From contig JAKBZN010000002.1 of assembly GCA_021842465.1 (NCBI GenBank), positions 1-64,000 of the forward strand: a stretch of DNA of 64,000 bases. Direction: 5' to 3'. The notes under the pieces were generated by a model, which was not told the DNA's origin, ran no database searches, and was given only the letters and a program-made list of their open reading frames with translations. The position numbers and the translations under genes were made by a program. This DNA is from Pseudomonadota bacterium. Lineage in GTDB: Bacteria; Pseudomonadota; Gammaproteobacteria; Burkholderiales; Burkholderiaceae_F. The stretch's first letter is position 1; each line of letters begins with the position of its first letter. Positions 32,269-41,426 of this stretch are shown in pieces.

Positions 32269-34311
32269 ATGCCGCAATCTCCAGACGTACCGGACGCAAT
32301 GGCAGAAGGTTCTTCGGAAACGTCCGGATTGCTCGCCGGCGTCGCGCGTTTTGGCGTCTGGCGCGACAACCTCGCCGCCTCGATCGACCGGCTTCGGCGC
32401 TGGCTGGAATCCGAGGACCTCCTCGACCCGGAGGCGGCGCGGCGCTTGCGCCACGCCCAGGACCGGCTGGTGGGGGATCGTTTCGTGGTCGCGTTCGTCG
32501 CGGAGTTTTCGCGCGGCAAGTCGGAACTGATCAATGCGATGTTTTTCGCGGACTACGGCCAGCGCGTCCTGCCGTCCGCTGCCGGCCGGACGACCATGTG
32601 TCCGACCGAAATCCTCTATGACGAAGCCATGCCGCCCTGCATCCGCACGCTGCCGATCGAGACGCGCGCGCGCGGCGGCAGCGCATCGGACTTCAAGCGT
32701 TCGGCCGGCGCGTGGCAGGTATTTCCGCTCGATGTCGAATCGGTGGAAGGCATGCACGAAGCGTTCCGGCTCGTTGCGCAGACGATGCGGGTACCGGCGG
32801 AAGAGGCGCGCGTCTATGGGTTGTACGACCCCGACGATCCGGAACAGGCCGCGATGCTGGGCGACGACGGGACGATCGAGATTTCGCGCTGGCGGCATGC
32901 GGTGATCAACTTCCCGCATCCGCTGTTGCAGAACGGGCTCGTCATCATCGACACTCCCGGCCTGAACGCCATCGGCACGGAACCCGAACTCACGCTCTCG
33001 CTCGTGCCCAGCGCGCATGCCGTGCTCTTCGTGCTGGCCGCTGATGCCGGGGTCACCCGCAGCGACCTGGCGATCTGGAAGCGTGTCGTCGGCGGCGAAC
33101 CCGACAATGGCAATCACCTCGTGGTGCTCAACAAGATCGACGGCCTTTGGGATCCGCTCAAGACCGCCGGGGAGACCGAAGCGGAGGTCGCACGCCAGGT
33201 CGAAAGCGTCGCGGCGACGCTGCACGTCGACGCGTCGCGGGTGTTCCCGGTGTCGGCGCAGAAGGGCCTGTTCGCAAAGGTGGCTTTCGACGGCGCGCTG
33301 CTGCAGCGCAGCCGCCTGCCGCAACTGGAGGCGGCGCTCGCCGCGCTGCTCGCTCCCGCACGGCGCGAGTTGCTGCAATGGCAGACCATCGCGACGATCG
33401 AGCGCATCATCGGCGACGCCCGGCGCACCTTGACCGCGCGCGAACGCGGTCTGGTCGAGCAACTCTACGAGCTTCGCACCCTGCAGGGGAAGAACCAGAG
33501 CGCGATCGAGCGCCTGCTGCTTCGCGCCCAGGCCGAACAGCGGGAGTTCGAGGAGGCCATCCGCAAGACGCTGGCGGCGCGTTCCGTGCTCTGGCGGCTG
33601 GCGCAGGACGCGACCGCGCAACTGCGCGGCGACGCGGTGCACCGGTTGGCGCAGGACACTCAGGAGCGGATGCGAGGGGCGCGGTTGAGCCACCAGTTGC
33701 AGGCGATCGCCCGCGGCCATTTCGAGGACCTGCGCGCACGACTGCGTCAGGCCGGATCGGGCCTGGCCGAGATCGAGCGCATGGTTTCGGGGGTTCAGCG
33801 CAGCTTCGCGGAGCAGTTGGGTTGGAGCCTGCCGCCGCCGATGCAATTTTCGCTGGATGCGTACGTCGCCGAGATCGATCGGCTCGAGACGGCCCACGCG
33901 GCCCAACTCAAGCCGATCGCGTTGTTCACGCGTGAGCAGCGCGCGTTCGTCGACTGGTTCCTCGAGACGGTGGTGCGCAAATCCTCCGGAATCATCGCCG
34001 GCGCCGAGCGCGACGCCGACGCCTGGGTGCGGTCCCTGTTGCCGCCGTTGGAAACCCAGGTCCGCGAGCAGCGCCAGCAGTTGAAGAAGCGCACGCAGGC
34101 CGTGGAGCGCATCCGCGATGCCCAGGGATCCCTGGACGAACAGATCGGGTGCCTCGAGGAGGCCCTGCAAAACGTGCATCGCCAACTCGACGCGCTGCGG
34201 CAGCACGCTGAGCGGATCCGTCCGTCGCGCCCCGACTTTTCCGGCCGGGGGACCTTCCCCCCGGAAATCGCGACGCGCGCCATGGAGGCGGCCGAGCGCC
34301 TGCTGTCCTGA
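32269..34311 (+). CDS. Dynamin-like GTPase
   Basis: A 680-residue large GTPase. The G domain occupies roughly residues 55-330: G1 FVAEFSRGKSELINAMF, G2 region AAGRTTMCPTEI, G3 VIIDTPGLNAIGTEPEL and G4 VVLNKIDGLWD. A long helical stalk with coiled-coil character follows to the end (LEAALAALL, RERGLVEQLYELRTLQGK, REQRQQLKKRTQAVERI). Bacterial dynamin-like proteins remodel membranes or aid envelope stress responses; the function of this subgroup is unknown. The ATG at 32269 is chosen, though a GTG at 32221 is possible. mutY begins 24 bp after the stop, suggesting an operon with the repair genes. Confidence 0.87.
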   Translation: MPQSPDVPDAMAEGSSETSGLLAGVARFGVWRDNLAASIDRLRRWLESEDLLDPEAARRLRHAQDRLVGDRFVVAFVAEFSRGKSELINAMFFADYGQRVLPSAAGRTTMCPTEILYDEAMPPCIRTLPIETRARGGSASDFKRSAGAWQVFPLDVESVEGMHEAFRLVAQTMRVPAEEARVYGLYDPDDPEQAAMLGDDGTIEISRWRHAVINFPHPLLQNGLVIIDTPGLNAIGTEPELTLSLVPSAHAVLFVLAADAGVTRSDLAIWKRVVGGEPDNGNHLVVLNKIDGLWDPLKTAGETEAEVARQVESVAATLHVDASRVFPVSAQKGLFAKVAFDGALLQRSRLPQLEAALAALLAPARRELLQWQTIATIERIIGDARRTLTARERGLVEQLYELRTLQGKNQSAIERLLLRAQAEQREFEEAIRKTLAARSVLWRLAQDATAQLRGDAVHRLAQDTQERMRGARLSHQLQAIARGHFEDLRARLRQAGSGLAEIERMVSGVQRSFAEQLGWSLPPPMQFSLDAYVAEIDRLETAHAAQLKPIALFTREQRAFVDWFLETVVRKSSGIIAGAERDADAWVRSLLPPLETQVREQRQQLKKRTQAVERIRDAQGSLDEQIGCLEEALQNVHRQLDALRQHAERIRPSRPDFSGRGTFPPEIATRAMEAAERLLS

Positions 34312-34335
34312 ACCGCAGATCCCGTGGAACCGTCG

Positions 34336-35409
34336 ATGGAATTTGCGCGCGCGCTGCTGCGCTGGCAGCGAATGCATGGGCGCAACGATTTGCCCTGGCA
34401 GGGAACGCGCGACCCGTATCGCGTGTGGCTGAGCGAGATCATGCTGCAGCAGACGCGGGTCGCGACCGTGCTTTCCTACTACCCGCGCTTTCTCGATCGA
34501 TTCCCCGACGTCGACACGCTGGCCGGCGCTTCGACCGAATCCGTGCTGCAGGCCTGGGCCGGACTGGGCTACTACGCGCGGGCCCGCCTCGCCCATGCCT
34601 GTGCGAAGGCCGTGGTGACCGAATGCGGCGGCGCGTTTCCGCGCTCGGCGGCGGAACTGGCGCGGTTGCCGGGGATCGGCCGGTCCACGGCGGCGGCGAT
34701 TGCCGCGTTCTGCTTCGGCGAGCGCGCGGCGATCCTGGACGCGAACGTGCGGCGGGTGCTGGCGCGCCGGCAGGCGATCGACGGTGATCCCGCACAGCGC
34801 GCGGTCGCGGATTCGCTGTGGGCGGTCGCTGAGTCGCTGTTGCCCGGCCGCCGCGACATGCCCCGCTACACCCAGGCGATCATGGACCTGGGGGCCGGCA
34901 TCTGCACCGCCCGCAAGCCGCAGTGCGACATCTGTCCGGTGCGGGATGGCTGTCGCGCGCACGGCATGGGGCGTGTCGAGGACTTCCCGGCACGGCGCAA
35001 GGCGGCGCCGCGACCGGTCCGGTCGGCCCATTTCCTGGTCGTCCTGCGGGGGCCGCATGTTCTGGTCGAGCAGCGTGCCGCCGACGGGATCTGGGGGGGG
35101 CTGCTCAGCCTGCCGGAACACCCGGAAGTTCGGGCCTTGCGGCGCCATGCGCGGTCGTTGGGCGCCCTGGCGCCGCCGACGCCGCTGGCGCCCCGGCGCC
35201 ACGCGTTCACCCACTTCACGCTGGCGTTCACCCCGCACGTCACCCGGCTCGGCCCCGATTCGCACCGCGTGGCGGTCGACGGCACTTGGCGCTGGCTTGC
35301 CTTGGGCGAGATCGAAAGCGCGGCCTTGCCGGCGCCGGTTCTCGCGCTGCTGCGCGAGGTCCGGGACGACTCGCCGGCCGTCCGCTCAGGACTTGCCGGA
35401 ACGCGATAG
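34336..35409 (+). CDS. mutY: Adenine DNA glycosylase
   Basis: MutY removes adenine mispaired with 8-oxoguanine. The 357-residue protein has GRNDLPWQGTRDPYRVWLSE with the catalytic Glu, IMLQQTRVATVLSYYPRF, the helix-hairpin-helix LPGIGRSTAAAIAAF, and the catalytic Asp in ILDANVRRVLAR. The 4Fe-4S loop is C-x6-C-x2-C-x5-C (CTARKPQCDICPVRDGC). A C-terminal NUDT1-like domain for 8-oxoG recognition follows (DGIWGGLLSLPEHPE, HAFTHFTLAF). A GTG at 34324 could add four residues. Its 3' end overlaps the convergent rapZ by 24 bp. Confidence 0.97.
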   Translation: MEFARALLRWQRMHGRNDLPWQGTRDPYRVWLSEIMLQQTRVATVLSYYPRFLDRFPDVDTLAGASTESVLQAWAGLGYYARARLAHACAKAVVTECGGAFPRSAAELARLPGIGRSTAAAIAAFCFGERAAILDANVRRVLARRQAIDGDPAQRAVADSLWAVAESLLPGRRDMPRYTQAIMDLGAGICTARKPQCDICPVRDGCRAHGMGRVEDFPARRKAAPRPVRSAHFLVVLRGPHVLVEQRAADGIWGGLLSLPEHPEVRALRRHARSLGALAPPTPLAPRRHAFTHFTLAFTPHVTRLGPDSHRVAVDGTWRWLALGEIESAALPAPVLALLREVRDDSPAVRSGLAGTR

Positions 35410-36264
35410 GTTGCGGTGGCGGGCGAGCACGACGTTGCCCTGTCCGGCGAAGCGCGCCGCCAGGCGTTCCACCACATACGGAGAGCGGTGCTGGCCGCCT
35501 GTGCAGCCGATGCCAACCGTCAGGTACTGCCGGTTGTCTTCGACATAGCTCGGTAGCCATTTTTCGAGGAACCGGGCGATGTCGTCGATCATCTCGTTGA
35601 CGAGCGGAATGCGCGCAAGGAAATCGGCCACCGGCGGATCCAGCCCGGTCAAGGGGCGTAGCCCCGGCTCGTAGTGGGGGTTGGGGAGGTTGCGGACGTC
35701 GAACACGAGGTCGGCGGCGACGGGAATGCCGTTCTTGAACGCGAACGACTCGAACGCCAGCATCAGGCCGGCGCGATCGAGATCCACGAACGATCGGACC
35801 CACTGGCGCAAGGTGCTCGCGCTGAGGCCGCTGGTGTCGATTTCGTGGGCCAGCGCCTGTAGCGGAGCCAGCATTTCGCGTTCCCGTTCGATGGATTCCT
35901 CGAGCGTCGGCTCCCGGTCCGTACCCGCATCCCCCTCGCGCAGGGACAGCGGGTGGCGCCGCCGCGTTTCGGAGAACCGCTGCACCAGCGCTTCCGTCGA
36001 TGCGGTCAGGAAGAGAACCCGGACGTCGTGGCTCGCTGCGCGCAATTGGTCGAGCACCGCCGGCAACCCTTCCAGGGATAGCGCCGTCCGGGCGTCGATG
36101 GAGACCGCCAGCTTCGCATATCCCGCCTCGGAAAGCAGGGCGCATACCTGGCCCAACAGCGGCGCGGGGAGGTTGTCGACGCAGTAATAGCCGATGTCCT
36201 CGAGCAGCCGGATCGTCACCGACTTGCCGGAGCCCGACATTCCCGAGATCAGCACCAGGCGCAT
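35386..36264 (-). CDS. rapZ: RNase adapter protein RapZ (P-loop nucleotide-binding)
   Basis: RapZ-type proteins have a P-loop N-domain and a C-domain that in E. coli binds a small RNA and guides RNase E; the role in betaproteobacteria is less known. The 292-residue protein has MRLVLISGMSGSGKSVTIRL, YYCVDNLPAPLL, and the diagnostic C-terminal IGCTGGQHRSPYVVERLAA. The ATG at 36262-36264 starts the conserved fold; the upstream frame is not conserved. It belongs to the rpoN-hpf-hprK-rapZ cluster, here interrupted by a psiF-like gene. Confidence 0.95.
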   Translation of the reverse strand: MRLVLISGMSGSGKSVTIRLLEDIGYYCVDNLPAPLLGQVCALLSEAGYAKLAVSIDARTALSLEGLPAVLDQLRAASHDVRVLFLTASTEALVQRFSETRRRHPLSLREGDAGTDREPTLEESIEREREMLAPLQALAHEIDTSGLSASTLRQWVRSFVDLDRAGLMLAFESFAFKNGIPVAADLVFDVRNLPNPHYEPGLRPLTGLDPPVADFLARIPLVNEMIDDIARFLEKWLPSYVEDNRQYLTVGIGCTGGQHRSPYVVERLAARFAGQGNVVLARHRNLSRSGKS

Positions 36265-36489
36265 CGCGTGGCTACCCTGCGCAAGAACCGCGGCATGCGC
36301 GACGGCCGGACCGCTTCCCGAACGCGCTCCGCCGCCGAACGGCGGGCGCGCCCACCCCGAGGGGCCGTCGAGGGGGACGCAGACTTCCCTCGAGGCCGAT
36401 CTTCCCGGACGCTTTCCGCAGGAAACGCCATTGTCGAAGCCATGGTGATGCGCGATGGGAAACGACCAGCATGGCGTGATTATCAACGA

Positions 36490-36750
36490 TTAAGCGGCCG
36501 AGCCGCCATCGGTTCCCGCGTCCGCCTCCGTCCGGGTCCGCTTTGCCCGCTTGGCCGCCGAAATGCATTCGGAAATGAATTTCCGCCGGACCGGCCCGTG
36601 CAGCCCTTTCGCATGGGCCTGCTTGCTGCACTGGCCGAGCAGCGACGTGCGGTGGCGGTGCCGCTTGACGGGGTGGTCGGTCGCCGTGCTGCCGGCGGCA
36701 AAGCCCGCGACAGGCAGGACCAGCAGGGCGGTTGCCAGGATCTTTTTCAT
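36490..36750 (-). CDS. PsiF-like small exported protein
   Basis: The 86-residue protein has a signal peptide (MKKILATALLVLPVAGFAAG) and one PsiF-type repeat: LGQCSKQAHAKGLHGPVRRKFISECI, where two cysteines flank a basic helix. PsiF was found as a phosphate-starvation-induced gene in E. coli; the function is unknown. A strong AAGGAG sequence precedes the ATG. It sits between hprK and rapZ, which are usually adjacent. A Lys/Arg/Thr-rich tail follows the repeat. Confidence 0.82.
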   Translation of the reverse strand: MKKILATALLVLPVAGFAAGSTATDHPVKRHRHRTSLLGQCSKQAHAKGLHGPVRRKFISECISAAKRAKRTRTEADAGTDGGSAA

Positions 36751-36872
36751 GATGCCTTCTCCTTCTCGGAAATCATTGCGAGGATGTCCACCCGGTTCGG
36801 GCGTGGGAAGGCATTGCAGCACCGGCGGGCGCAGCGCGCACTGCCGGAAACGGTAGGAGCCGCGCGGGGCGG

Positions 36873-37802
36873 TCAGGACTCCATCGCCTTGCGCTGGCGC
36901 TGCTGGAACTCGGCCAGGACGTCGATGCCCCGCAGCTTGAGGATCGTGGTCCGCACGGCGGCCTCGATCAGCACGGCGAGGTTGCGTCCCGCCGCAACCG
37001 GGACCATGACCTTGTGGATGTTCACGCCCAGCACCGACTGCATCGTGTCGGACATGGGCAGGCGTTCCATGGTGTCCACGGCGCTGCGGCGGATGAGTTC
37101 GACGATCAGCAGCAGTTTCATCTTGCGGCGTACTGCGGTCTCGCCGAAGATCGCCCGGATGTCCAGCAGGCCCAAGCCGCGGACTTCCAGCAGGTTCGCC
37201 AGCAGCGGCGGACATCGGCCCTCGACCGTGTTGGGTGCGATGCGCGCGAAGTCCACGACGTCGTCGGCCACCAGGCCGTGGCCGCGGCTGATCAGCTCCA
37301 GTGCCAGTTCGCTCTTGCCCAGGCCGGACTCGCCGGCGATCAACACGCCCATGCCGAGCACGTCCATGAACACCCCGTGCATCGAACAGTGCGGCGCCAG
37401 GGCTTTGGCGAAGTAGATCCGCAGCACGTCGATCACCTCCGCCGCCGCGTGCGTGGTGGCGAACACCGGCAGCGGCGCCGCCTCGATCAGCGCTTGGGTT
37501 TCGGGCGGCAGGACGCGTCCTTCGGCAAGCACCATCCCGAGCAGTCCGCCCTCGATCAGTTCGTTGGTGAAATGGGTGCGCCGCGCGGCGCTCATGCGCT
37601 CGATGTAGTCGATCTCGACCGCGCCGAGCACGTGGATCCGCCGCGGGTGGATGAGATTCAGGTGCCCGACCAGTTCCGACGCGCCGCCGCTGGGAAAGGC
37701 GTCCTCGGGAATCGCCCGCGAGGCGTGCGCCTCGCCGGAAATCCAGTGCAATCCCAGAAGTTCCCGGTTTTTCTCGAACAGGGCGCGCAGGGTGGCGGGC
37801 AT
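36873..37802 (-). CDS. hprK: HPr kinase/phosphorylase
   Basis: HprK phosphorylates and dephosphorylates HPr on serine; in proteobacteria it belongs to the regulatory nitrogen-related PTS. The 309-residue protein has the N-domain (ALFEKNRELLGLHWISG, then ELVGHLNLIHPRRIHVLG). The kinase domain has P-loop GESGLGKSELALELISRGHG, VADDVVDF and the signature LEVRGLGLLDIRAIFGETAV, and KVMVPVAAGRNLAVLIEAAV is the C-terminal helix region. It lies downstream of hpf and rpoN as in Burkholderiales. No ptsN gene is seen between hpf and hprK here. Confidence 0.97.
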   Translation of the reverse strand: MPATLRALFEKNRELLGLHWISGEAHASRAIPEDAFPSGGASELVGHLNLIHPRRIHVLGAVEIDYIERMSAARRTHFTNELIEGGLLGMVLAEGRVLPPETQALIEAAPLPVFATTHAAAEVIDVLRIYFAKALAPHCSMHGVFMDVLGMGVLIAGESGLGKSELALELISRGHGLVADDVVDFARIAPNTVEGRCPPLLANLLEVRGLGLLDIRAIFGETAVRRKMKLLLIVELIRRSAVDTMERLPMSDTMQSVLGVNIHKVMVPVAAGRNLAVLIEAAVRTTILKLRGIDVLAEFQQRQRKAMES

Positions 37803-37883
37803 TCCGGTTTCCTCTTTTGCGCCGCCCGCCTTTCGCGACGATGCGCGGGGGCGGGGCGGCCGGGACGTGATTGCCGAATCGCG

Positions 37884-38219
37884 CTATTCGCCGGATTCTG
37901 CAGCCGGTTGATGCTTGATCGGGTCGTGTGGATAGTTCTTCTTGAGTCGGTCCCGGTGCTTGAGGATCTGGCGGTCCAGCTTGTCCATCAGCCCGTCGAT
38001 GGCCGCGTACAGGTCGCCGTCGACCGCTTCCGCGTGCAGTGCGGATCCGCTGACGCGCAGCGTGATTTCGGCCTTCTGGTGCAGCTTCTCCACCGACAGC
38101 TGGACGTCCGCTTCGATCACCTGATCGAAATGCCGTCGCACCTTCTCGAGCTTCTCTTCCACGTACCGACGCAGGGCCTCCGTGACTTCGATGTGATGGC
38201 CATGGATTGCGAATTTCAT
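37884..38219 (-). CDS. hpf: Ribosome hibernation promoting factor (short HPF/RaiA family)
   Basis: The 111-residue protein starts MKFAIHGHHIEVTEALRRYV and contains EKLEKVRRHFDQVIEADVQLSV, KAEITLRVSGSALHAEA, and DLYAAIDGLMDKLDRQILKHRDR. This is the short HPF type that binds the 30S subunit and promotes ribosome dimerisation in stationary phase. It lies 56 bp after rpoN, the usual position. An acidic tail follows. Confidence 0.97.
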   Translation of the reverse strand: MKFAIHGHHIEVTEALRRYVEEKLEKVRRHFDQVIEADVQLSVEKLHQKAEITLRVSGSALHAEAVDGDLYAAIDGLMDKLDRQILKHRDRLKKNYPHDPIKHQPAAESGE

Positions 38220-38275
38220 ACGGTCCCCTTTCTGATCAGTCGGTAAAAAACGAACTCGCGTCCGTTGGAAACATC

Positions 38276-39847
38276 CTATATCGTTCGGCGCAAGGCGGCG
38301 GTCGGGATTTGCGTCTGTTCTCGATATTTCGCAACAGTCCTTCGGGCCACCACCATCCCCTGTTCCGCAAGCAATTGCGCAAGGCGGCTGTCGGAGAGCG
38401 GGTTGCGCTTGTCCTCGGCGTCGACGAGTTGGCGGATCAGGGCGCGGATGGCGGTGCTGGACGCCTCGCCCCCGGCATCCGTCGCGACGTGGCTGCCGAA
38501 GAAATAGCGTAGCTCATATACGCCGAACGGCGTTTCCATGTACTTGTTGGACGTGACCCGCGAAACCGTGGATTCGTGCAGGTCCAGGGTTTCGGCGATC
38601 TCCCGCAGCACCAGCGGCCGCATCGCGATCGCGCCATAGGTGAAAAACCGGCTCTGGCGGTCGACGATGGCCTGCGCGACCCGTTCGATGGTCTGGAAGC
38701 GCTGCCGCAGGTTGCGGATCAGCCAGCGTGCGTCTTGCAGGCGCGATGCCCAGTCGACGCCCGCCGCTGCGTCCCCGGGCGCGCCGTTCGAACCGGCGGT
38801 TCCGGCCGGCGGCGTCCTGGGGGTGTTTTCCGTCCGCAGGATGGACGCGTACGCGGTGTTGATGCGCAACCGCGGCATGACTTCAGGATTGAGCCGCGCC
38901 ACCCAGCGTCCGCCGGCGCGGCGCACGAAGATGTCCGGCACGACGTAATCCGAGGCCGTCGCGGCGAAGCCCACGCCCGGATACGGATTGAGTCCGCGGA
39001 TGCAGAGGTGCGCCGCGCGCAACAGGTCGTCGTCGACGCCCAGCAGCTTGCGCAGCTTGGGAAAATCCCGCGCCGCGAGCAGCGGCAGGTGGTCGCGAAC
39101 GATCGCCCGCGCCACTTCGAGGACCCGGCGCGCGCGGACCGATTCCGGATCCTCCCGGGCGCCGAGCGCCTGCAGGTGCGCATCGATCTGCAGGCGCATG
39201 CACTCGGAGGCGTTGCGCGCGGCGACCCCCGGGGGATCGAAGCTTTGCAGCAGGCGCAGGGCGGTGAGCAGTTCCTGCTCGTCGATGCCGTCCTCCGGGT
39301 CGGACATCGCGAGCAGGTCGTCCAGCGAAACGCCGAGGTAGCCGTTGTCGTCGACGGCCTCGATCAGGCCCAGGATGATCGCGCGGTCGCGATCGGTCGC
39401 CGTCGTTGCCCCGAGCTGCATCCGCAGGTGGTCACGCAGCGTCGGCGCCGCAGTGGCCCAGTCCTGCGGCCGTTCCCCGCTGTCGTCATCGGTCGCCCGC
39501 GCCGTGGTCTGGGCCTCCGGCAGCCAGGACTCGGCCTCCCCCGCCGCGCTGTCGCGATCGCCGTCGGTCGTCGGTTCGGAACTCGGCCCGGACGGCTCGC
39601 CTTCGCCGCCTTCGCCGCCCGCGGCGTCCGCCGCCGGCGGCGCCTGCAGGATCGAGCCGTCGGCACCCAGGCGCAGATGGCTCGAAAGCGGGTCGTCGTC
39701 GCGCTCGAGCAAGGGGTTTTCCTGCAGCGCCTGTTCGACCTCCTGGTTCAGCTCCAGCGTTGAGAGCTGCAACAGACGAATCGACTGCTGGAGCTGAGGG
39801 GTCAGCGTCAGTTGTTGCGAGAGGCGAAGCTGAAGTCCCGGTTTCAC
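38276..39847 (-). CDS. rpoN: RNA polymerase sigma-54 factor
   Basis: Sigma-54 directs RNA polymerase to -24/-12 promoters that need an AAA+ activator. Region I is LRLSQQLTLTPQLQQSIRLLQLS and NPLLERDD. A variable Gly/Glu/Asp-rich region II (about residues 60-120) follows. The core-binding region has LQSFDPPGVAARNASECMRLQ, and the C-terminal part has the helix-turn-helix (ESTVSRVTSNKYMETPFGVYEL) and RpoN box ARRTVAKYREQTQIP. At 523 residues it is full length. A GTG at 39845-39847 is the likely start, 14 bp after the lptB stop; no ATG is available before region I. Confidence 0.97.
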   Translation of the reverse strand: MKPGLQLRLSQQLTLTPQLQQSIRLLQLSTLELNQEVEQALQENPLLERDDDPLSSHLRLGADGSILQAPPAADAAGGEGGEGEPSGPSSEPTTDGDRDSAAGEAESWLPEAQTTARATDDDSGERPQDWATAAPTLRDHLRMQLGATTATDRDRAIILGLIEAVDDNGYLGVSLDDLLAMSDPEDGIDEQELLTALRLLQSFDPPGVAARNASECMRLQIDAHLQALGAREDPESVRARRVLEVARAIVRDHLPLLAARDFPKLRKLLGVDDDLLRAAHLCIRGLNPYPGVGFAATASDYVVPDIFVRRAGGRWVARLNPEVMPRLRINTAYASILRTENTPRTPPAGTAGSNGAPGDAAAGVDWASRLQDARWLIRNLRQRFQTIERVAQAIVDRQSRFFTYGAIAMRPLVLREIAETLDLHESTVSRVTSNKYMETPFGVYELRYFFGSHVATDAGGEASSTAIRALIRQLVDAEDKRNPLSDSRLAQLLAEQGMVVARRTVAKYREQTQIPTAALRRTI

Positions 39848-39861
39848 CGTGTGCGCTGCCG

Positions 39862-40686
39862 TTACAGGCGAAAGTGGTCGCCGAGGTACACGCGCCGGAC
39901 CGCGGGGTTGTCGACGATCTCGTCCGGTCGACCATCCGACAGCACCTGCCCCTCGTTGATGATGTACGCGTGGTCGCAGATTCCCAGCGTCTCCCGGACG
40001 TTGTGATCGGTGACCAGGACCCCGATTCCGCGCTGTTTGAGAAAGCGCACGATGCGCTGGATCTCGATCACGGCGATCGGGTCGACCCCCGCGAACGGTT
40101 CGTCCAGGAGGATGAAGCGCGGGCGCGACGCCAGCGCCCGTGCGATTTCCACCCGCCGCCGTTCGCCGCCGGACAGACTCAGTGCGGGGTTGGTCCGAAG
40201 CTCCTCGATCTGCAGGTCGGCCAGCAGATCGCGCAGCCGTTCCGTGATCTCCGTCGCCGACAGCGCGGCGCCGTCCTTGCCGACCTGCAACTCGAGGACG
40301 GCGCGGATGTTCTCTTCCACCGTCAGTTTGCGGAACACCGATGCTTCCTGCGGCAGATACGACAGGCCCATGCGCGCCCGCCGATGAATCGGGAGATGGG
40401 TGATCGGGTGCCCGTCCAGCGTAATGGTTCCGGAATCGAGCGGGACGAGTCCCACGACCATGTAGAAACAGGTGGTCTTGCCCGCGCCGTTGGGCCCCAG
40501 CAGTCCGACCACGCTGCCCGCTTCGACCCGCAGCGATACGTCCTTGACGACCTGCCGTTTTCCATACCGCTTGGCGAGGTTCCGCACCACGAGTTCGGCC
40601 GGCGCCGGCGCCGATTCCTCGCCGGCGGGCTGCCGCGCTTCGTCGGTGGCGATGGCAACGCCGCGTTCGGCCGCCGCGGTGCTCAT
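39862..40686 (-). CDS. lptB: LPS export ABC transporter ATP-binding protein LptB
   Basis: LptB powers lipopolysaccharide extraction from the inner membrane with LptF/LptG. The 274-residue ATPase has Walker [16 protein letters not shown], the Q-loop [18 protein letters not shown], signature [17 protein letters not shown], Walker [17 protein letters not shown] and the H-loop [12 protein letters not shown]. It carries a 30-residue N-terminal extension compared with E. coli. Its start overlaps the lptA stop by 4 bp. Confidence 0.97.
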   Translation of the reverse strand: MSTAAAERGVAIATDEARQPAGEESAPAPAELVVRNLAKRYGKRQVVKDVSLRVEAGSVVGLLGPNGAGKTTCFYMVVGLVPLDSGTITLDGHPITHLPIHRRARMGLSYLPQEASVFRKLTVEENIRAVLELQVGKDGAALSATEITERLRDLLADLQIEELRTNPALSLSGGERRRVEIARALASRPRFILLDEPFAGVDPIAVIEIQRIVRFLKQRGIGVLVTDHNVRETLGICDHAYIINEGQVLSDGRPDEIVDNPAVRRVYLGDHFRL

Positions 40687-41426
40687 TTGCTGCCGTCCCG
40701 GGTCGTTGCCGTCGGGACGGCGGACGCCCCCGCAGGGCCGTTCGATGTCGTCGCCGGGATGGGGGAGGATCCCGCCGGGACGGGGGATGTCTCGGCCGGA
40801 TGCAGCCCGACCGCCTGGGACGTCCCGGCAACCGTGGTGCTGCGCGGCGCGATCCGGATGTGGACCCGCCCGTCGTCGGTGCCGGAGTTGCCGCTCGTCA
40901 CGTCGTAGGTGGCGTCACGTTCGTTGTAGACGATGCGGGCGCCTTGCAATTCGTCCTGCAGTACGCCATTGTCGAACCGCTTGACGATCGCCTTGCCGGT
41001 CATGATCACCTTGTCGCTCTTGTCGTCGTAATCGATCCGTTCGGCGGCGCCATCGATTGTCGAGATCACTCCTGGCCGCACCGGGTCGCGCCGCTCGTGG
41101 TATCGCGCGAGGTTTCCGGGATCGGCGGTCGCGACGTAATGCTGATACCCCTCCGGATCCTGCCGATGCACCATGCGATCGCCGGTCAGGCGCATCGTGC
41201 CCTTCACCAGCAGGACGTGGCCGGTCAGCACCTCGACCTGGGTCAGGTCGTCGAGGGTGGAGTGGTCGGCCGTGACGTAGGCTTCCTTGTTGCGGTCCGC
41301 CCGCTCCGCATGGGCCGGCGCCATCGTCAAGGCGCCCCAGGCCAGCGCGCACGCGCACGCCGCAGCCCAGGCGCGGGCCCGCCGGGGGCTGCATTCCGCG
41401 GAGCGATTGGGATCGAGGTGCGTCAT
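40683..41426 (-). CDS. lptA: LPS transport periplasmic protein LptA
   Basis: LptA forms the periplasmic bridge for LPS between LptC and LptD. The 247-residue protein has an export signal ([20 protein letters not shown]). The OstA beta-jellyroll follows ([67 protein letters not shown]). A long Pro/Ser/Thr/Ala-rich tail of about 60 residues (from residue 185) is not needed for the fold. It overlaps lptC upstream and lptB downstream by 4 bp each. Confidence 0.93.
   Translation of the reverse strand: MTHLDPNRSAECSPRRARAWAAACACALAWGALTMAPAHAERADRNKEAYVTADHSTLDDLTQVEVLTGHVLLVKGTMRLTGDRMVHRQDPEGYQHYVATADPGNLARYHERRDPVRPGVISTIDGAAERIDYDDKSDKVIMTGKAIVKRFDNGVLQDELQGARIVYNERDATYDVTSGNSGTDDGRVHIRIAPRSTTVAGTSQAVGLHPAETSPVPAGSSPIPATTSNGPAGASAVPTATTRDGSK

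Noticed and set aside
32218-35265. 1015-codon minus-strand ORF
   Set aside because: It lies antisense to the dynamin-like gene and mutY and has only shadow-like composition.
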